Positions 8,060 through 17,695 of a stretch of 64,000 nt of DNA are shown here, one piece after another. The notes under the pieces were generated by a model that saw nothing but the letters and a program-made list of their open reading frames with translations, was not told the DNA's origin and did not search any database. Position 1 is the stretch's first letter, and each line of letters starts with the position of its first letter. Location: the NCBI RefSeq assembly GCF_022346995.1, contig NZ_JAKRNM010000002.1, positions 806,001 through 870,000 on the forward strand, written 5' to 3'. The position numbers and the translations under genes are program-made. The stretch comes from Paenibacillus sp. ACRRY (GTDB lineage: Bacteria > Bacillota > Bacilli > Paenibacillales > Paenibacillaceae).

Positions 8060-10672
8060 ATGGCTGTAAAGAACGAAGTCGCCCCAGCAAAAGAACCGAC
8101 AGCAGGTCAGTATATTCAAACGTTAATTGACAAAGCGAATAAAGCACATGCAGCATTCATGTCCATGGATCAAAAACAAATTGACCGCATCGTGCAAGCC
8201 ATGGCGCTGGCAGGTCTGGACAAACACATGATGCTTGCCAAAATGGCGGTGGAAGAAACCGGCCGCGGAGTGTATGAAGATAAAATCACCAAAAATATAT
8301 TTGCAACAGAATATGTATACCACAGCATCAAATATGACAAAACCGTAGGTGTGATTGAAGATAACGAGTATGAGAGCTTCCAGAAAATAGCGGAGCCAGT
8401 CGGCATTATCATGGGGATTACCCCGGTGACCAATCCGACATCCACGACGATGTTCAAGGCGTTGATCTCCATCAAAACGCGTAACCCGATCATCTTTGGT
8501 TTCCACCCGTCAGCTCAGAACTGCAGCCGCGAAGCCGCTAAAATTCTGCTCGAGGCCGCCGTGAAACATGGTGCTCCGGCCGACTGTATCCAGTGGATTG
8601 ACGATCCTTCCATGGACCGAACGAATGCCCTGATGAATCATAACGATGTGGCGCTCATTCTGGCGACAGGTGGATCAGCGATGGTACGCGCAGCGTACAG
8701 CTGTGGTAAACCGGCACTCGGCGTAGGACCAGGTAACGTACCTTGCTTTATCGAGAAAACAGCAGATGTTAATCAAGCGGTAACGGATCTGATCTTGTCC
8801 AAGTCATTCGACAACGGTATGATCTGCGCTTCCGAGCAAGCGGTCATTATCGAAGAACCGATTTTCGATCAGGTGAAAAAGAAAATGATTGCAAACGGTT
8901 GTTATTTCGTCAATAAGGATGAAGCTGCGAAATTGACCGCGGGTGCCATCAATGCGGAGAAATGTGCGGTTAACCCGGCGATTGTCGGTCAATCGGCAGT
9001 AAACATTGCGCAAATGTGTGGTATCGAGGTTCCGGCTGGTACCAAAATTCTCGTAGCAGAGATTGAAGGTGTTGGCACCAAGTTCCCACTGTCTGCAGAG
9101 AAATTAAGTCCGGTACTCGCTTGTTACAAAGTAAAAACAGCAGCAGAAGGGATTGAGCGTGCTGCGGAAGTGGTTGCCTTTGGCGGCATGGGTCACTCCT
9201 CCGTTATTCATTCGAATAACGAAGAAGTCATAAGCAAATTCGCGGATCGCCTGCAGACAGGACGGATTATCGTGAATTCGCCATCCACACATGGCGCCAT
9301 TGGGGACATCTACAACACCAACATGCCGTCATTGACTCTGGGATGCGGTTCATATGGCCGTAACTCAACCTCATCGAATGTCACTGCCGTCAACTTAATC
9401 AATGTGAAAAGGGTGGCTCGCCGTACCGTGAATATGCAATGGTTCAAAGTGCCGAACAAAGTGTACTTCGAAAAAGGAGCAACACAGTATCTGGCCAAAA
9501 TGCCTGATATTACTCGCGTAGCGATTGTTACGGATGCCATGATGGTCAAACTGGGCTATGTGGAAAAAGTGGAGCATTATCTGCGACAACGCCAAATGCC
9601 GGTAGCGATCGAAGTATTCTCGGATGTGGAGCCCGATCCATCAACAACAACGGTAGACCGTGGTACGGAAATGATGCGCCGCTTCCAGCCTGACTGCATT
9701 ATCGCTCTTGGTGGTGGTTCACCAATGGACGCTGCCAAAGCCATGTGGTTGTTCTACGAATATCCGGACACGGACTTCAACGATCTGAAGCAAAAATTCA
9801 TGGATATCCGTAAACGGATCTACAAGTATCCACGTCTTGGATCAAAAGCAAAATTCGTAGCGATTCCGACAACGTCGGGTACAGGATCGGAAGTAACATC
9901 GTTTGCCGTAATCACTGATAAAAATCTGGGTAACACCAAATATCCACTGGCTGACTACGAGCTTACACCGGATGTAGCCATCGTAGACCCTGAATTCGTC
10001 TATTCACTGCCGAAAACAGCCGTTGCAGATACAGGTATGGACGTACTGACTCATGCCATCGAAGCGTATGTGTCGGTAATGGCAAATGATTACACCGATG
10101 GTCTGGCGATCAAAGCCATCCAGCTGGTATTCCAATACCTGGAGCAATCGGCGCTGCAAGGTGACAAACTGGCACGTGAAAAAATGCATAATGCTTCGAC
10201 GATTGCCGGTATGGCTTTTGCTAACGCGTTCCTGGGGATTAACCACAGCTTGGCGCACAAATGGGGCGGACAGTATCACACCGCACATGGACGTACCAAC
10301 GCAATCCTGATGCCGCACGTCATTCGTTATAACGCGAAAAAACCAACCAAATTTGCATCGTTCCCGAAATATTCGCACTTCGTAGCAGATGAGCGGTACG
10401 CGGAAATTGCCCGGATTCTGGGATTGCCTGCACGTACTACAGAAGAAGGGGTGAACAGCCTCATCAATGCAATTCGCAAACTGAACAAAACACTCGGTAT
10501 TGAGGAATCGTTCCAGGAAATCGGATTCGATGCCAAGGACTTTGAAGCTCACGTGGATTATCTGGCCGATCGTGCTTTCGAAGATCAATGTACAACCGCC
10601 AATCCGAAACTGCCGCTGGTGACTGAACTGGCAGAAGTCTACCGCAATGCTTTCTACGGTCGGTTTGAATAA
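8060..10672 (+). CDS. adhE: Bifunctional acetaldehyde-CoA/alcohol dehydrogenase AdhE
   Basis: This is a two-domain fermentative enzyme of 870 residues, reducing acetyl-CoA to acetaldehyde and then to ethanol with NADH. The N-terminal aldehyde dehydrogenase domain (about 20-450) carries the catalytic Cys-256 in NGMICASEQ. The C-terminal iron-dependent alcohol dehydrogenase domain has [13 protein letters not shown] and the metal-binding segment [12 protein letters not shown] (about 724-735). The start is ATG 8060, nine bases after AGGAGG (8045-8050); the frame is open upstream to 8000 without a better start. Preceded by an Fnr-dependent promoter and followed by a terminator, it forms an anaerobic regulon with pflB and pflA. 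Confidence 0.96.
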   Translation: MAVKNEVAPAKEPTAGQYIQTLIDKANKAHAAFMSMDQKQIDRIVQAMALAGLDKHMMLAKMAVEETGRGVYEDKITKNIFATEYVYHSIKYDKTVGVIEDNEYESFQKIAEPVGIIMGITPVTNPTSTTMFKALISIKTRNPIIFGFHPSAQNCSREAAKILLEAAVKHGAPADCIQWIDDPSMDRTNALMNHNDVALILATGGSAMVRAAYSCGKPALGVGPGNVPCFIEKTADVNQAVTDLILSKSFDNGMICASEQAVIIEEPIFDQVKKKMIANGCYFVNKDEAAKLTAGAINAEKCAVNPAIVGQSAVNIAQMCGIEVPAGTKILVAEIEGVGTKFPLSAEKLSPVLACYKVKTAAEGIERAAEVVAFGGMGHSSVIHSNNEEVISKFADRLQTGRIIVNSPSTHGAIGDIYNTNMPSLTLGCGSYGRNSTSSNVTAVNLINVKRVARRTVNMQWFKVPNKVYFEKGATQYLAKMPDITRVAIVTDAMMVKLGYVEKVEHYLRQRQMPVAIEVFSDVEPDPSTTTVDRGTEMMRRFQPDCIIALGGGSPMDAAKAMWLFYEYPDTDFNDLKQKFMDIRKRIYKYPRLGSKAKFVAIPTTSGTGSEVTSFAVITDKNLGNTKYPLADYELTPDVAIVDPEFVYSLPKTAVADTGMDVLTHAIEAYVSVMANDYTDGLAIKAIQLVFQYLEQSALQGDKLAREKMHNASTIAGMAFANAFLGINHSLAHKWGGQYHTAHGRTNAILMPHVIRYNAKKPTKFASFPKYSHFVADERYAEIARILGLPARTTEEGVNSLINAIRKLNKTLGIEESFQEIGFDAKDFEAHVDYLADRAFEDQCTTANPKLPLVTELAEVYRNAFYGRFE

Positions 10673-10697
10673 ATAATTATAGCAACAGCAGACTTTA

Positions 10698-10748
10698 GGC
10701 AATAGGTTCAGGGTTCCCCGGGAGGGGAGCCCCGATTGCCGTCTTTTT
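10698..10748 (+). terminator. Terminator after adhE
   Basis: GGCAAT (10698-10703) pairs with ATTGCC (10735-10740) around a GC-rich inner part, followed by CTTTTTG. Confidence 0.75.
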
Positions 10749-10816
10749 GTCGATGACGGAATCCTTTGGGGATCCGTTGAAGTTAACATTTTACACAACA
10801 ACGGAGGGGAAGAAAT

Positions 10817-10909
10817 AACCTGTAAAAGCGAAGCGTTCGCGTTTATCTCCGGATTTTTCCCTTTGAAAAGGGAACGAAAAAATATGGGGATAACAGCGAT
10901 TGGAAGGTT
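10817..10909 (+). repeat. Dispersed palindromic element, copy 1
   Basis: The element has an outer stem AACCT/AGGTT, a mini-hairpin GCGAAGCGTTCGC, an inner stem TTATCTCC/GGGGATAA around a variable loop, and a conserved ACAGCGAT tail. The blocks 10826-10850 and 10886-10900 are nearly identical to 40890-40914 and 40953-40967 of copy 2. It lies upstream of the pflB promoter. Confidence 0.75.
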
Positions 10910-10990
10910 GTTCTGCCACGCAGTGATCCGGTGTAAACTTTTACCTTCACCATGATCCAGCAATGGTGGAGTGAGGAAGTTCACTGACTT

Positions 10991-11033
10991 TGTGATAAAA
11001 ATCACAGATGAAGAAACTCGCAAGACGTATACT
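10991..11033 (+). promoter_or_regulatory. Fnr-activated promoter of pflBA
   Basis: A perfect box TGTGA-TAAAAA-TCACA (10991-11006, centre 10998.5) lies 32 bases from the centre of TATACT (11028-11033). The expected start is near 11040, giving a leader of about 164 bases. Confidence 0.87.
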
Positions 11034-11102
11034 GAAAATGTAAGAAAAACATCCATCCCGCGGTTCCGGTTCCCATGTAGAGAGAACGTGTTCCGGCTGA
11101 TA

Positions 11103-11118
11103 TGTGAAAAAGTTCACA
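11103..11118. promoter_or_regulatory. Second perfect Fnr box upstream of pflB
   Basis: TGTGA-AAAAGT-TCACA lies 85 bases before the pflB start codon and about 64 bases downstream of the predicted start of transcription. No good -10 sits at class II distance. It could serve a second promoter or have a repressing or tuning role. Confidence 0.7.
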
Positions 11119-11203
11119 TTAATCGCGGCTCTGGGCACAGATGAGACGATTTTGCTTGCACCCTGTCATGTGTCCGGAAATCCAAATTTGTGGAGGGATT
11201 ACT

Positions 11204-13462
11204 ATGTCGGTGATCGAAAAAGACGTAAAACAACAAACAGGCTGGAGAAACTTTACGAAAGGCACATGGACCAAATCCGTGGATGTGAATGATTTTCTGG
11301 CACACAACCTGTCTCCATATTACGGAGATGAAGCATTTCTCGCAGGGGCAACACAGAACACCAAAGACCTGTGGGACATCGTATCTGATCTGACCAAAAA
11401 AGAACGGGATAACGGCGGCGTACTGGATGTGGACGTAAACACTCCGGGAACGATCGTGTCTCACCAACCAGGATATCTGGATCAATCCAAAGAACAGATC
11501 GTCGGTGTGCAAACCGATGCTCCATTCAAACGTTCCATTCAGCCAACTGGCGGAATTCGCATGATGATTGATGCATGTCAAGCTTACGGCTTCGAAATGC
11601 CTCAAGAAGTCATTGATATATTTACTAATATTCGCAAAACACATAATCAGGGTGTATTCGATGCGTATACATCCGAGATGCGTGCAGCACGTAAAGCAGG
11701 TATCATTACGGGTCTGCCTGATGCTTATGGTCGCGGCCGGATCATCGGCGATTACCGCCGGGTTGCTCTGTACGGGGTGGACTTCCTGATCCGCGCCAAA
11801 AAAGGAGAATTGAACGCACTTGAAGTGGATGTCATTGATGAAGATGTCATCCGTCTGCGTGAAGAATTATCCGAACAGATCCGGGCTCTGCAGGAATTGA
11901 AGCAATTGGGCGAAATGCACGGCTTCGATATTTCCCTGCCGGCTACAACAGCGAAAGAAGCGTTCCAGTGGCTGTACTTCGGCTACCTTGCTGCCATCAA
12001 AGAGCAAAACGGTGCTGCGATGTCCCTTGGACGTGTATCTTCATTCCTGGATATCTACATTGAACGTGATCTGCAGGAAGGCATCCTGAATGAAGAACAG
12101 GCTCAGGAACTGGTTGACCATTTCGTCATGAAACTGCGGATCGTCAAATTCCTGCGTACACCGGACTATAACGAGCTCTTCAGCGGTGACCCGACGTGGG
12201 TAACCGAGTCCATCGGCGGGATGTCCGTGAACGGGGAAACACGCGTAACGAAAAACAGCTTCCGTTTCCTGCACACGCTGCACAATCTGGGACCTGCACC
12301 GGAACCAAACCTGACCGTTCTCTGGTCTACCAAACTTCCGGAGGCATTCAAAGAGTATTGCAGCAAAGTGTCCATAGAAACCAGCTCCATCCAATATGAG
12401 AATGATGATCTGATGCGTCCAATCTACGGAGACGATTACGGTATTGCCTGCTGTGTATCTGCCATGAAGATTGGTAAACAAATGCAGTTCTTCGGCGCTC
12501 GTGCCAATCTGGCGAAAGCTCTGCTGTATGCGATCAATGGGGGACGTGATGAGAAATCCGGAGCACAGGTCGGACCGGAGTATCCCGCAATCACAGGTGA
12601 AGTGCTGGACTACAATGAGGTTATGAAACGGTTCAAACCGATGATGGAATGGCTGGCTAAACTGTACATGAACACTCTTAACGTAATCCACTACATGCAT
12701 GACAAATACAGTTATGAACGGATCGAGATGGCTCTGCATGACCGCGATATCGTACGTACCATGGCCTGTGGTATTGCCGGTCTGTCCGTTGCAGCCGACT
12801 CCTTGAGTGCCATTAAATATGCAAAAGTTAAACCGATTCGTAACGAGCAAGGAATCGCCGTTGATTTTGAAATTGAAGGAGACTTCCCTTGTTACGGTAA
12901 CAATGAAGACAGCGTCGACAGCATCGCGGTTGAACTCGTGGAGAGCTTCATGGGCATGATCCGCAAACATAAAGCGTACCGCAATGCCGTTCCAACCCAG
13001 TCTGTATTGACTATCACATCCAATGTGGTGTACGGCAAAAAAACCGGCACAACGCCGGATGGACGTAAAGCAGGTGAACCGTTTGCTCCAGGTGCCAACC
13101 CGATGCATGGACGTGACAAAAAAGGCGCACTGGCATCTCTGGGTTCTGTAGCTAAATTGCCTTACGAACACAGCCTGGACGGTATCTCCAACACATTCTC
13201 GATTGTGCCTAAAGCGCTTGGTAAAGAGTCCGATACCCGCAAATCTAATCTGGTTGCCATGATGGACGGTTATTTCGGTCAAGGTGCTCACCATCTGAAC
13301 GTGAACGTGTTCGATCGTCAGCAGTTGATTGACGCCATGGAGCATCCGGAAAACTATCCACAATTGACCGTACGGGTATCCGGTTATGCCGTAAACTTCA
13401 TCAAATTGACGCGTGAGCAGCAGCTGGATGTCATTAACCGGACCTTCCACGGTTCGATGTAA
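11204..13462 (+). CDS. pflB: Formate C-acetyltransferase (pyruvate formate-lyase)
   Basis: This glycyl-radical enzyme converts pyruvate and CoA to acetyl-CoA and formate under anoxia. At 752 residues it is near the usual 750-760. The adjacent catalytic cysteines are at 416-417 (IACCVSAM), and the radical glycine lies at about residue 727 in RVSGYAVNF. The start is ATG 11204, with TGGAGGGA (11191-11198) upstream; the frame is open further upstream without support. Two Fnr boxes precede it, and pflA follows 72 bases downstream. With AdhE it provides mixed-acid and ethanol fermentation. Confidence 0.97.
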   Translation: MSVIEKDVKQQTGWRNFTKGTWTKSVDVNDFLAHNLSPYYGDEAFLAGATQNTKDLWDIVSDLTKKERDNGGVLDVDVNTPGTIVSHQPGYLDQSKEQIVGVQTDAPFKRSIQPTGGIRMMIDACQAYGFEMPQEVIDIFTNIRKTHNQGVFDAYTSEMRAARKAGIITGLPDAYGRGRIIGDYRRVALYGVDFLIRAKKGELNALEVDVIDEDVIRLREELSEQIRALQELKQLGEMHGFDISLPATTAKEAFQWLYFGYLAAIKEQNGAAMSLGRVSSFLDIYIERDLQEGILNEEQAQELVDHFVMKLRIVKFLRTPDYNELFSGDPTWVTESIGGMSVNGETRVTKNSFRFLHTLHNLGPAPEPNLTVLWSTKLPEAFKEYCSKVSIETSSIQYENDDLMRPIYGDDYGIACCVSAMKIGKQMQFFGARANLAKALLYAINGGRDEKSGAQVGPEYPAITGEVLDYNEVMKRFKPMMEWLAKLYMNTLNVIHYMHDKYSYERIEMALHDRDIVRTMACGIAGLSVAADSLSAIKYAKVKPIRNEQGIAVDFEIEGDFPCYGNNEDSVDSIAVELVESFMGMIRKHKAYRNAVPTQSVLTITSNVVYGKKTGTTPDGRKAGEPFAPGANPMHGRDKKGALASLGSVAKLPYEHSLDGISNTFSIVPKALGKESDTRKSNLVAMMDGYFGQGAHHLNVNVFDRQQLIDAMEHPENYPQLTVRVSGYAVNFIKLTREQQLDVINRTFHGSM

Positions 13463-13534
13463 AAACAGGGCAAGCAGGAGTAGATCACCATCATAAACGC
13501 ACAGCGGATGCGGATACAGAAAGGAAGAGGCAGC

Positions 13535-14287
13535 ATGGTTAACGGACATATTCATTCACTCGAAACTTTCGGGACGGTTGACGGCCCAGGCATCCGCTTC
13601 GTGCTTTTTATGCAGGGATGTCACCTGAAATGCCAATATTGCCATAACCCGGATACATGGGCACTTGATGGAGGCCGGGATATGAGCGTGGAGGAAGTTC
13701 TCGCAGAGATTGAGCCATACTTGACCTATTATCGCAGTTCGGGTGGCGGACTTACGGTATCGGGAGGCGAACCGACGCTGCAGGCTCATTTCGTAGGCCA
13801 GGTTTTCAAAGAAGTAAAGCGGCGCTGGGGACTGCACACCACCCTGGACAGCAACGGCTATAATGAACCTGATCGTATTCTTGACTTATTGGATCATACG
13901 GATCTGGTTATGCTGGATCTGAAACACATCGATGATGAAAAGCATATCAAGCTTACGGGGAAATCCAATGAGAGAACACTTCGGATGGCCCGCTGGTTAT
14001 CGGATCATGGCCGGAAAATGTGGATCCGGCACGTATACGTGCCAGGCATTCATGACGATGAACAAGATCTGCTTAACCTGGGGCGTTATATAGGAACATT
14101 GAATGGTGTGGAGAAGTTTGAGATTTTACCCTATCACCAGATGGGCATATATAAATGGCAAGCACTCGGAAAAGTATATCCGCTGGACGGCGTTCCGTCT
14201 CCTACCGAAGAGGAAGTGGAACGGGCTTATCGTTTGATTGAACAGGGGCGGAAAGAAACGACAGACACACTTTCTCGGGCAAAATGA
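13535..14287 (+). CDS. pflA: Pyruvate formate-lyase-activating enzyme (radical SAM)
   Basis: The product is a 250-residue radical-SAM enzyme that installs the glycyl radical on PflB. The cluster motif C-x3-C-x2-C is at Cys-29, Cys-33 and Cys-36 (GCHLKCQYCHNPD), followed by the SAM-binding GGE-type segment VSGGEPT. The start is ATG 13535, with AAGGAAGAGG (13521-13530) upstream. It lies 72 bases after pflB with no terminator between them, so the two are co-transcribed. A strong hairpin terminator follows. Confidence 0.96.
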   Translation: MVNGHIHSLETFGTVDGPGIRFVLFMQGCHLKCQYCHNPDTWALDGGRDMSVEEVLAEIEPYLTYYRSSGGGLTVSGGEPTLQAHFVGQVFKEVKRRWGLHTTLDSNGYNEPDRILDLLDHTDLVMLDLKHIDDEKHIKLTGKSNERTLRMARWLSDHGRKMWIRHVYVPGIHDDEQDLLNLGRYIGTLNGVEKFEILPYHQMGIYKWQALGKVYPLDGVPSPTEEEVERAYRLIEQGRKETTDTLSRAK

Positions 14288-14345
14288 TCCATATCCATGG
14301 GTCCGATAGAAAATGAACATTCCTTAAAAATGGACCCACTCTTTA

Positions 14346-14383
14346 AACAGTCTTTGCGACAGACGTCGCAAGGGCTGTTTTTT
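14346..14383 (+). terminator. Terminator after pflBA
   Basis: AACAGTCTTTGCGAC pairs with GTCGCAAGGGCTGTT across an AGAC loop and ends in six T residues. Confidence 0.88.
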
Positions 14384-14535
14384 GTTGCATTTTACATGAG
14401 GATTACGAAAAGGCTTGTTCAGTGAAGGATTTTATCCCCTTATTGATGAATTGTCATCCTTACGATGGTAGCTCCGGCTTTTTATAATCAGAGTGTAAAA
14501 CCAAATGCGCAATATGCCGAGGAGGGTCAACGACG

Positions 14536-15900
14536 ATGAAAAAAAGAATGATAATGCTGCTCTCACTGCTGCTTGTAACGTCCTGGACGCTGGCTGCATG
14601 TTCGGGCTCAGGGAACGAAAATCCGCAGGGAGCCACAGGCTCCGAACCGGAGACGAGCAAGGAACCGGTGGAAATGCTCCTTCGTCATACCCAAGTAGGG
14701 GCGGATAAACAAAAACGTCTGGCCATTCTGCAGGACGTCGTCGACAAAGTGGAAAGTGAGGTGCCTAATCTGACCTTTACGCTGGACGGAGTTGAATCGG
14801 ATGTGAACCGGAAGGAAAAGCTTCGCGGAGAGATGGCGGCCGGCAATCCACCGGATATTTTCGAACTGTTCGGCAGTCCGGATTCCAAAGTGTATGCCAA
14901 GGAAGGCATGCTGCTGGATCTCACACCGATTTTGCAAGAGCTGGGCATCCAGGATCAGTTTACATCTCTTGAACCGTTCACGTATGAAGGCAAAGTATAT
15001 GGACTGCCGATAGGTGGTTCAGGCGAAGGTTTTTTCTACAACAAAGAATATTTTGCACAAAAGGGCTGGAAAGCACCAAAGACCATGGCTGAACTTGATA
15101 ACATGCTGGCCGAGATCAAAGCGGATGGGAAAGTGCCTCTCGCCTCTGCTTCCAAGGCGGGCTGGGTCCCGCTGATGTTAACGAACCATCTGTGGTCCCG
15201 TTATGCCGGGCCTGAGATTACTGCGAAGTTTGCAACAGGTGAAGCCAAGTGGACCGATCCGGGTGTGATTCAAGGTTTTGCGAAACATAAGGAATGGGTC
15301 GATAAGGGGTATTTCAAAAAAGGCGAGCTCGGCTTCGAATACGCAGAGTATACGACTCAATTTACGAGTGGTGAAGCGGTATTAATGTATGACGGAACAT
15401 GGAAATCATCTGTGTTCAAGGAAGGTCAGAGCGGGGAATCGCTGATCGGCAAAGTTGGATTCTTCAATATGCCGCCGGTAGAGAATGGCGTGGGAGATCA
15501 GACTTCCCTCATGCGTGACGTCAATAATGGATATGGCTTCTCGGCATCTGTAGCGGAAGATCCTCAGAAGCTGGAGGCAGTAAAAGCATTCATCAAAAAC
15601 TTCTACAATGAAGATATGCAGGTGCGTGGGCTTGTGGAAGATGGAGTCCTTCCTGCCATGAAGCTGGATGAGAAGGTATTAACGGACAGCATTACCGACG
15701 AGCTGATGAAGGAAATCGTTGCTGTCCTGAATGCATCCCAGACGTCATTCCCAGCCTTTGATGCGCTGGTACAGGCGGATGTAACCACCGAGATCAGCAA
15801 TCTGCAGATTCAAAAACTAATTGGCGGACAGACCACACCAGAGAAGATGGCGGAGGAGCTGCAGCAAGTTCAGGAGGAAGCCAACGCTTCTGTGGAATAA
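14536..15900 (+). CDS. Carbohydrate ABC transporter substrate-binding lipoprotein
   Basis: The product is a 454-residue extracellular solute-binding protein (family 1, maltose or oligosaccharide type). The signal sequence ends in the lipobox LAAC, with Cys at residue 22. The mature part shows family features such as GNPPDIFELFGSPDS, YGLPIGGSGEGFFYNKEYF and a later AVLMYDGTWKSS. The start is ATG 14536, with GGAGGG (14521-14526) upstream. It is the first gene of an operon with two permeases, a sensor kinase, a response regulator and a GH3 hexosaminidase. An amino-sugar oligosaccharide is a plausible substrate, inferred from the hexosaminidase only. Confidence 0.93.
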   Translation: MKKRMIMLLSLLLVTSWTLAACSGSGNENPQGATGSEPETSKEPVEMLLRHTQVGADKQKRLAILQDVVDKVESEVPNLTFTLDGVESDVNRKEKLRGEMAAGNPPDIFELFGSPDSKVYAKEGMLLDLTPILQELGIQDQFTSLEPFTYEGKVYGLPIGGSGEGFFYNKEYFAQKGWKAPKTMAELDNMLAEIKADGKVPLASASKAGWVPLMLTNHLWSRYAGPEITAKFATGEAKWTDPGVIQGFAKHKEWVDKGYFKKGELGFEYAEYTTQFTSGEAVLMYDGTWKSSVFKEGQSGESLIGKVGFFNMPPVENGVGDQTSLMRDVNNGYGFSASVAEDPQKLEAVKAFIKNFYNEDMQVRGLVEDGVLPAMKLDEKVLTDSITDELMKEIVAVLNASQTSFPAFDALVQADVTTEISNLQIQKLIGGQTTPEKMAEELQQVQEEANASVE

Positions 15901-15950
15901 TGAATCAACTCTACCAAAGCTGCAACTGAAGTTACTGAAGGAGGCTGAAT

Positions 15951-16835
15951 ATGAATACTTCACTCCGCAGCCCACTCATTTACACGCTGTTTGTATTACC
16001 GGCTTTGATTTTGTTTGTCATGTTTTTCCTGTATCCGATTGGCAGCTCGCTGTATTATAGCTTGACCAGCTGGAATGGCGTTTCGACAGACCCACGATTT
16101 GTGGGTTTGTCGAACTACGCCAAGGCTTTAACCGATGAACGATTTTGGATATCCACACGGAATAATGGCTTTTTTATCGGATTTTCCGTATTAATTCAGG
16201 TTCCGCTGATTGTATTATTCTCATTGCTGATTGCCAATGTCAAACGATTAAAGGGAGTATACAAAACGGCTGTTTTTTTACCTTCCATTATGTCGACGGC
16301 GGTCATCGGTATTTTGTGGGGATTTATCTATGAGCCCAATATCGGACTGCTGAATCAGCTGCTGAATACATTCGGCATTCCACCAGTATATTGGCTGTCA
16401 GACAATCGTTTTGCGATGCTGTCCATTCTTGTGACCAATGCCTGGCAGTGGACCGGATTTTATATTGTCATGGTGCTGGCGGCTATTCTCGCCATTCCCC
16501 GTGACCTGGAGGAAGCAGCAGCCATCGATGGTGCGACGGCAGTGCAGCGGGCCACCCGAATCACGCTGCCTCTCATTAGGCCCATTATTTCGGTTGTCAT
16601 CATGCTGTCCATTGCCGGAGCGATGAAGGCAGCAGATATCGTGCTTGTAATGACCAAAGGCGGACCGGCCGGCTCCACCGAGGTACTTGCTACGTATATG
16701 ATCAAATATGCGATTACCAATTTTAAATATGGGTACGGCAATACGGTAGCGGTTCTGATCTTTGCTCTGACACTTGTGCTGACGGCTGTGTACCAACTGC
16801 TCGTGGCAAGGCACAACGAAAGGGTGGAGTATTGA
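15951..16835 (+). CDS. Sugar ABC transporter permease (MalF/UgpA type)
   Basis: The product is a 294-residue inner-membrane permease with six predicted transmembrane segments. The EAA loop that contacts the ATPase is visible as EEAAAIDGATAVQRATRITL near residue 190. The start is ATG 15951, with AAGGAGG (15938-15944) upstream. Its TGA overlaps the start of the next permease by one base, which implies translational coupling. No ATPase gene is in this operon, so a shared MsmX-type ATPase encoded elsewhere is likely; this is known for Bacillus sugar transporters. Confidence 0.93.
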   Translation: MNTSLRSPLIYTLFVLPALILFVMFFLYPIGSSLYYSLTSWNGVSTDPRFVGLSNYAKALTDERFWISTRNNGFFIGFSVLIQVPLIVLFSLLIANVKRLKGVYKTAVFLPSIMSTAVIGILWGFIYEPNIGLLNQLLNTFGIPPVYWLSDNRFAMLSILVTNAWQWTGFYIVMVLAAILAIPRDLEEAAAIDGATAVQRATRITLPLIRPIISVVIMLSIAGAMKAADIVLVMTKGGPAGSTEVLATYMIKYAITNFKYGYGNTVAVLIFALTLVLTAVYQLLVARHNERVEY

Positions 16836-17665
16836 TGGCAAAGAATATACGAGCCAGTATTCCTCATGTGTTGTTGATGTTATATTTGATCGCTATTTTA
16901 TTTCCCTTTTTATTCGTTATCTTCTCTTCATTCAAACAGGATAACAATGAGATTGCTCTTCATCCGTTTGGTTTGCCAACGAACTGGGTGTTCAGCAATT
17001 ACGTGGAAGCCTGGGTCAACGCCAAGATCGGTACGTATTTCTGGAACAGCATGTACATTTCGGTGCTCTCTTCGGCAGGTACCATTATACTGGGCGCCAT
17101 GTTTGCTTTTGCTGTAACCCGGATGAGACACCGCAAGTGGAGCCTGTTTCTCTACAGTCTCATTCTGGCTGGCATGCTCATTCCGAATAACGCACTGATG
17201 CTGCCCATTTATTTGCTCGTCCGCAAGCTGGGCATATTGGATACCCATCTGGCTCTGATTGTTCCCTATGTAGCGAATGCGATTCCTTTTACGATTATCA
17301 TACTGGCTGCTTTTATGAGATCACTCCCCGGAGAGATAGAGGAAGCAGCGGTAATGGATGGCTTGAGGGCCCCAGGGATCTTTGCTAAAATAGTGATACC
17401 TCTTACGGTTCCAGCCATCGTTACGGTATTTATCGTGAATTTCCTCGGCAACTGGAACGAATTTTTGCTCGCCAATTATTTCCTATCTACAGATAAGCTG
17501 CGTACCCTGCCTGTAGGCATGGTCCAGTTTCGTGATCAGTACCAGATGAACTATGCCCAGATGTCCGCAGGAATTGTATATAGTGTTGTACCTGTCATTG
17601 TTATTTACGCCATACTGCAGGAGAAAATTATTGAAGGTGTGACCGCAGGCGGTGTCAAGGGTTGA
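16835..17665 (+). CDS. Sugar ABC transporter permease (MalG/UgpE type)
   Basis: The product is a 276-residue integral membrane protein, the second permease of the importer. Several hydrophobic segments and the EAA loop EEAAVMDGLRAPGIFAKIVI (about residues 168-187) identify it. ATG 16835 overlaps the upstream stop (TGATG), and GGTGGAG lies upstream. The frame could begin at TTG 16832, but the ATG is better placed. It ends 30 bases before the sensor kinase, with no terminator. Confidence 0.93.
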   Translation: MAKNIRASIPHVLLMLYLIAILFPFLFVIFSSFKQDNNEIALHPFGLPTNWVFSNYVEAWVNAKIGTYFWNSMYISVLSSAGTIILGAMFAFAVTRMRHRKWSLFLYSLILAGMLIPNNALMLPIYLLVRKLGILDTHLALIVPYVANAIPFTIIILAAFMRSLPGEIEEAAVMDGLRAPGIFAKIVIPLTVPAIVTVFIVNFLGNWNEFLLANYFLSTDKLRTLPVGMVQFRDQYQMNYAQMSAGIVYSVVPVIVIYAILQEKIIEGVTAGGVKG

Positions 17666-17695
17666 TGGTCTACGCGGTTATTGGGGAGAACGGAT

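Larger units (their letters stand above)
10673..11203. other. adhE-pflB intergenic region
   Basis: 531 bases without a gene. In order it holds the adhE terminator, copy 1 of a dispersed palindromic element (10817-10909), the first Fnr box and -10 of pflB, and a second Fnr box inside the predicted leader. Confidence 0.75.

Noticed and set aside
10004..11056. 350-residue minus-strand frame over the end of adhE and the intergenic region
   Set aside because: Antisense to adhE, no start signal, covers the terminator and Fnr promoter.
12041..13555. 504-residue open frame on the minus strand inside pflB
   Set aside because: It lies antisense to a certain gene, has no ribosome-binding site, and its residue make-up (many His, Cys, Phe) is typical of an antisense shadow of GC-biased coding sequence.
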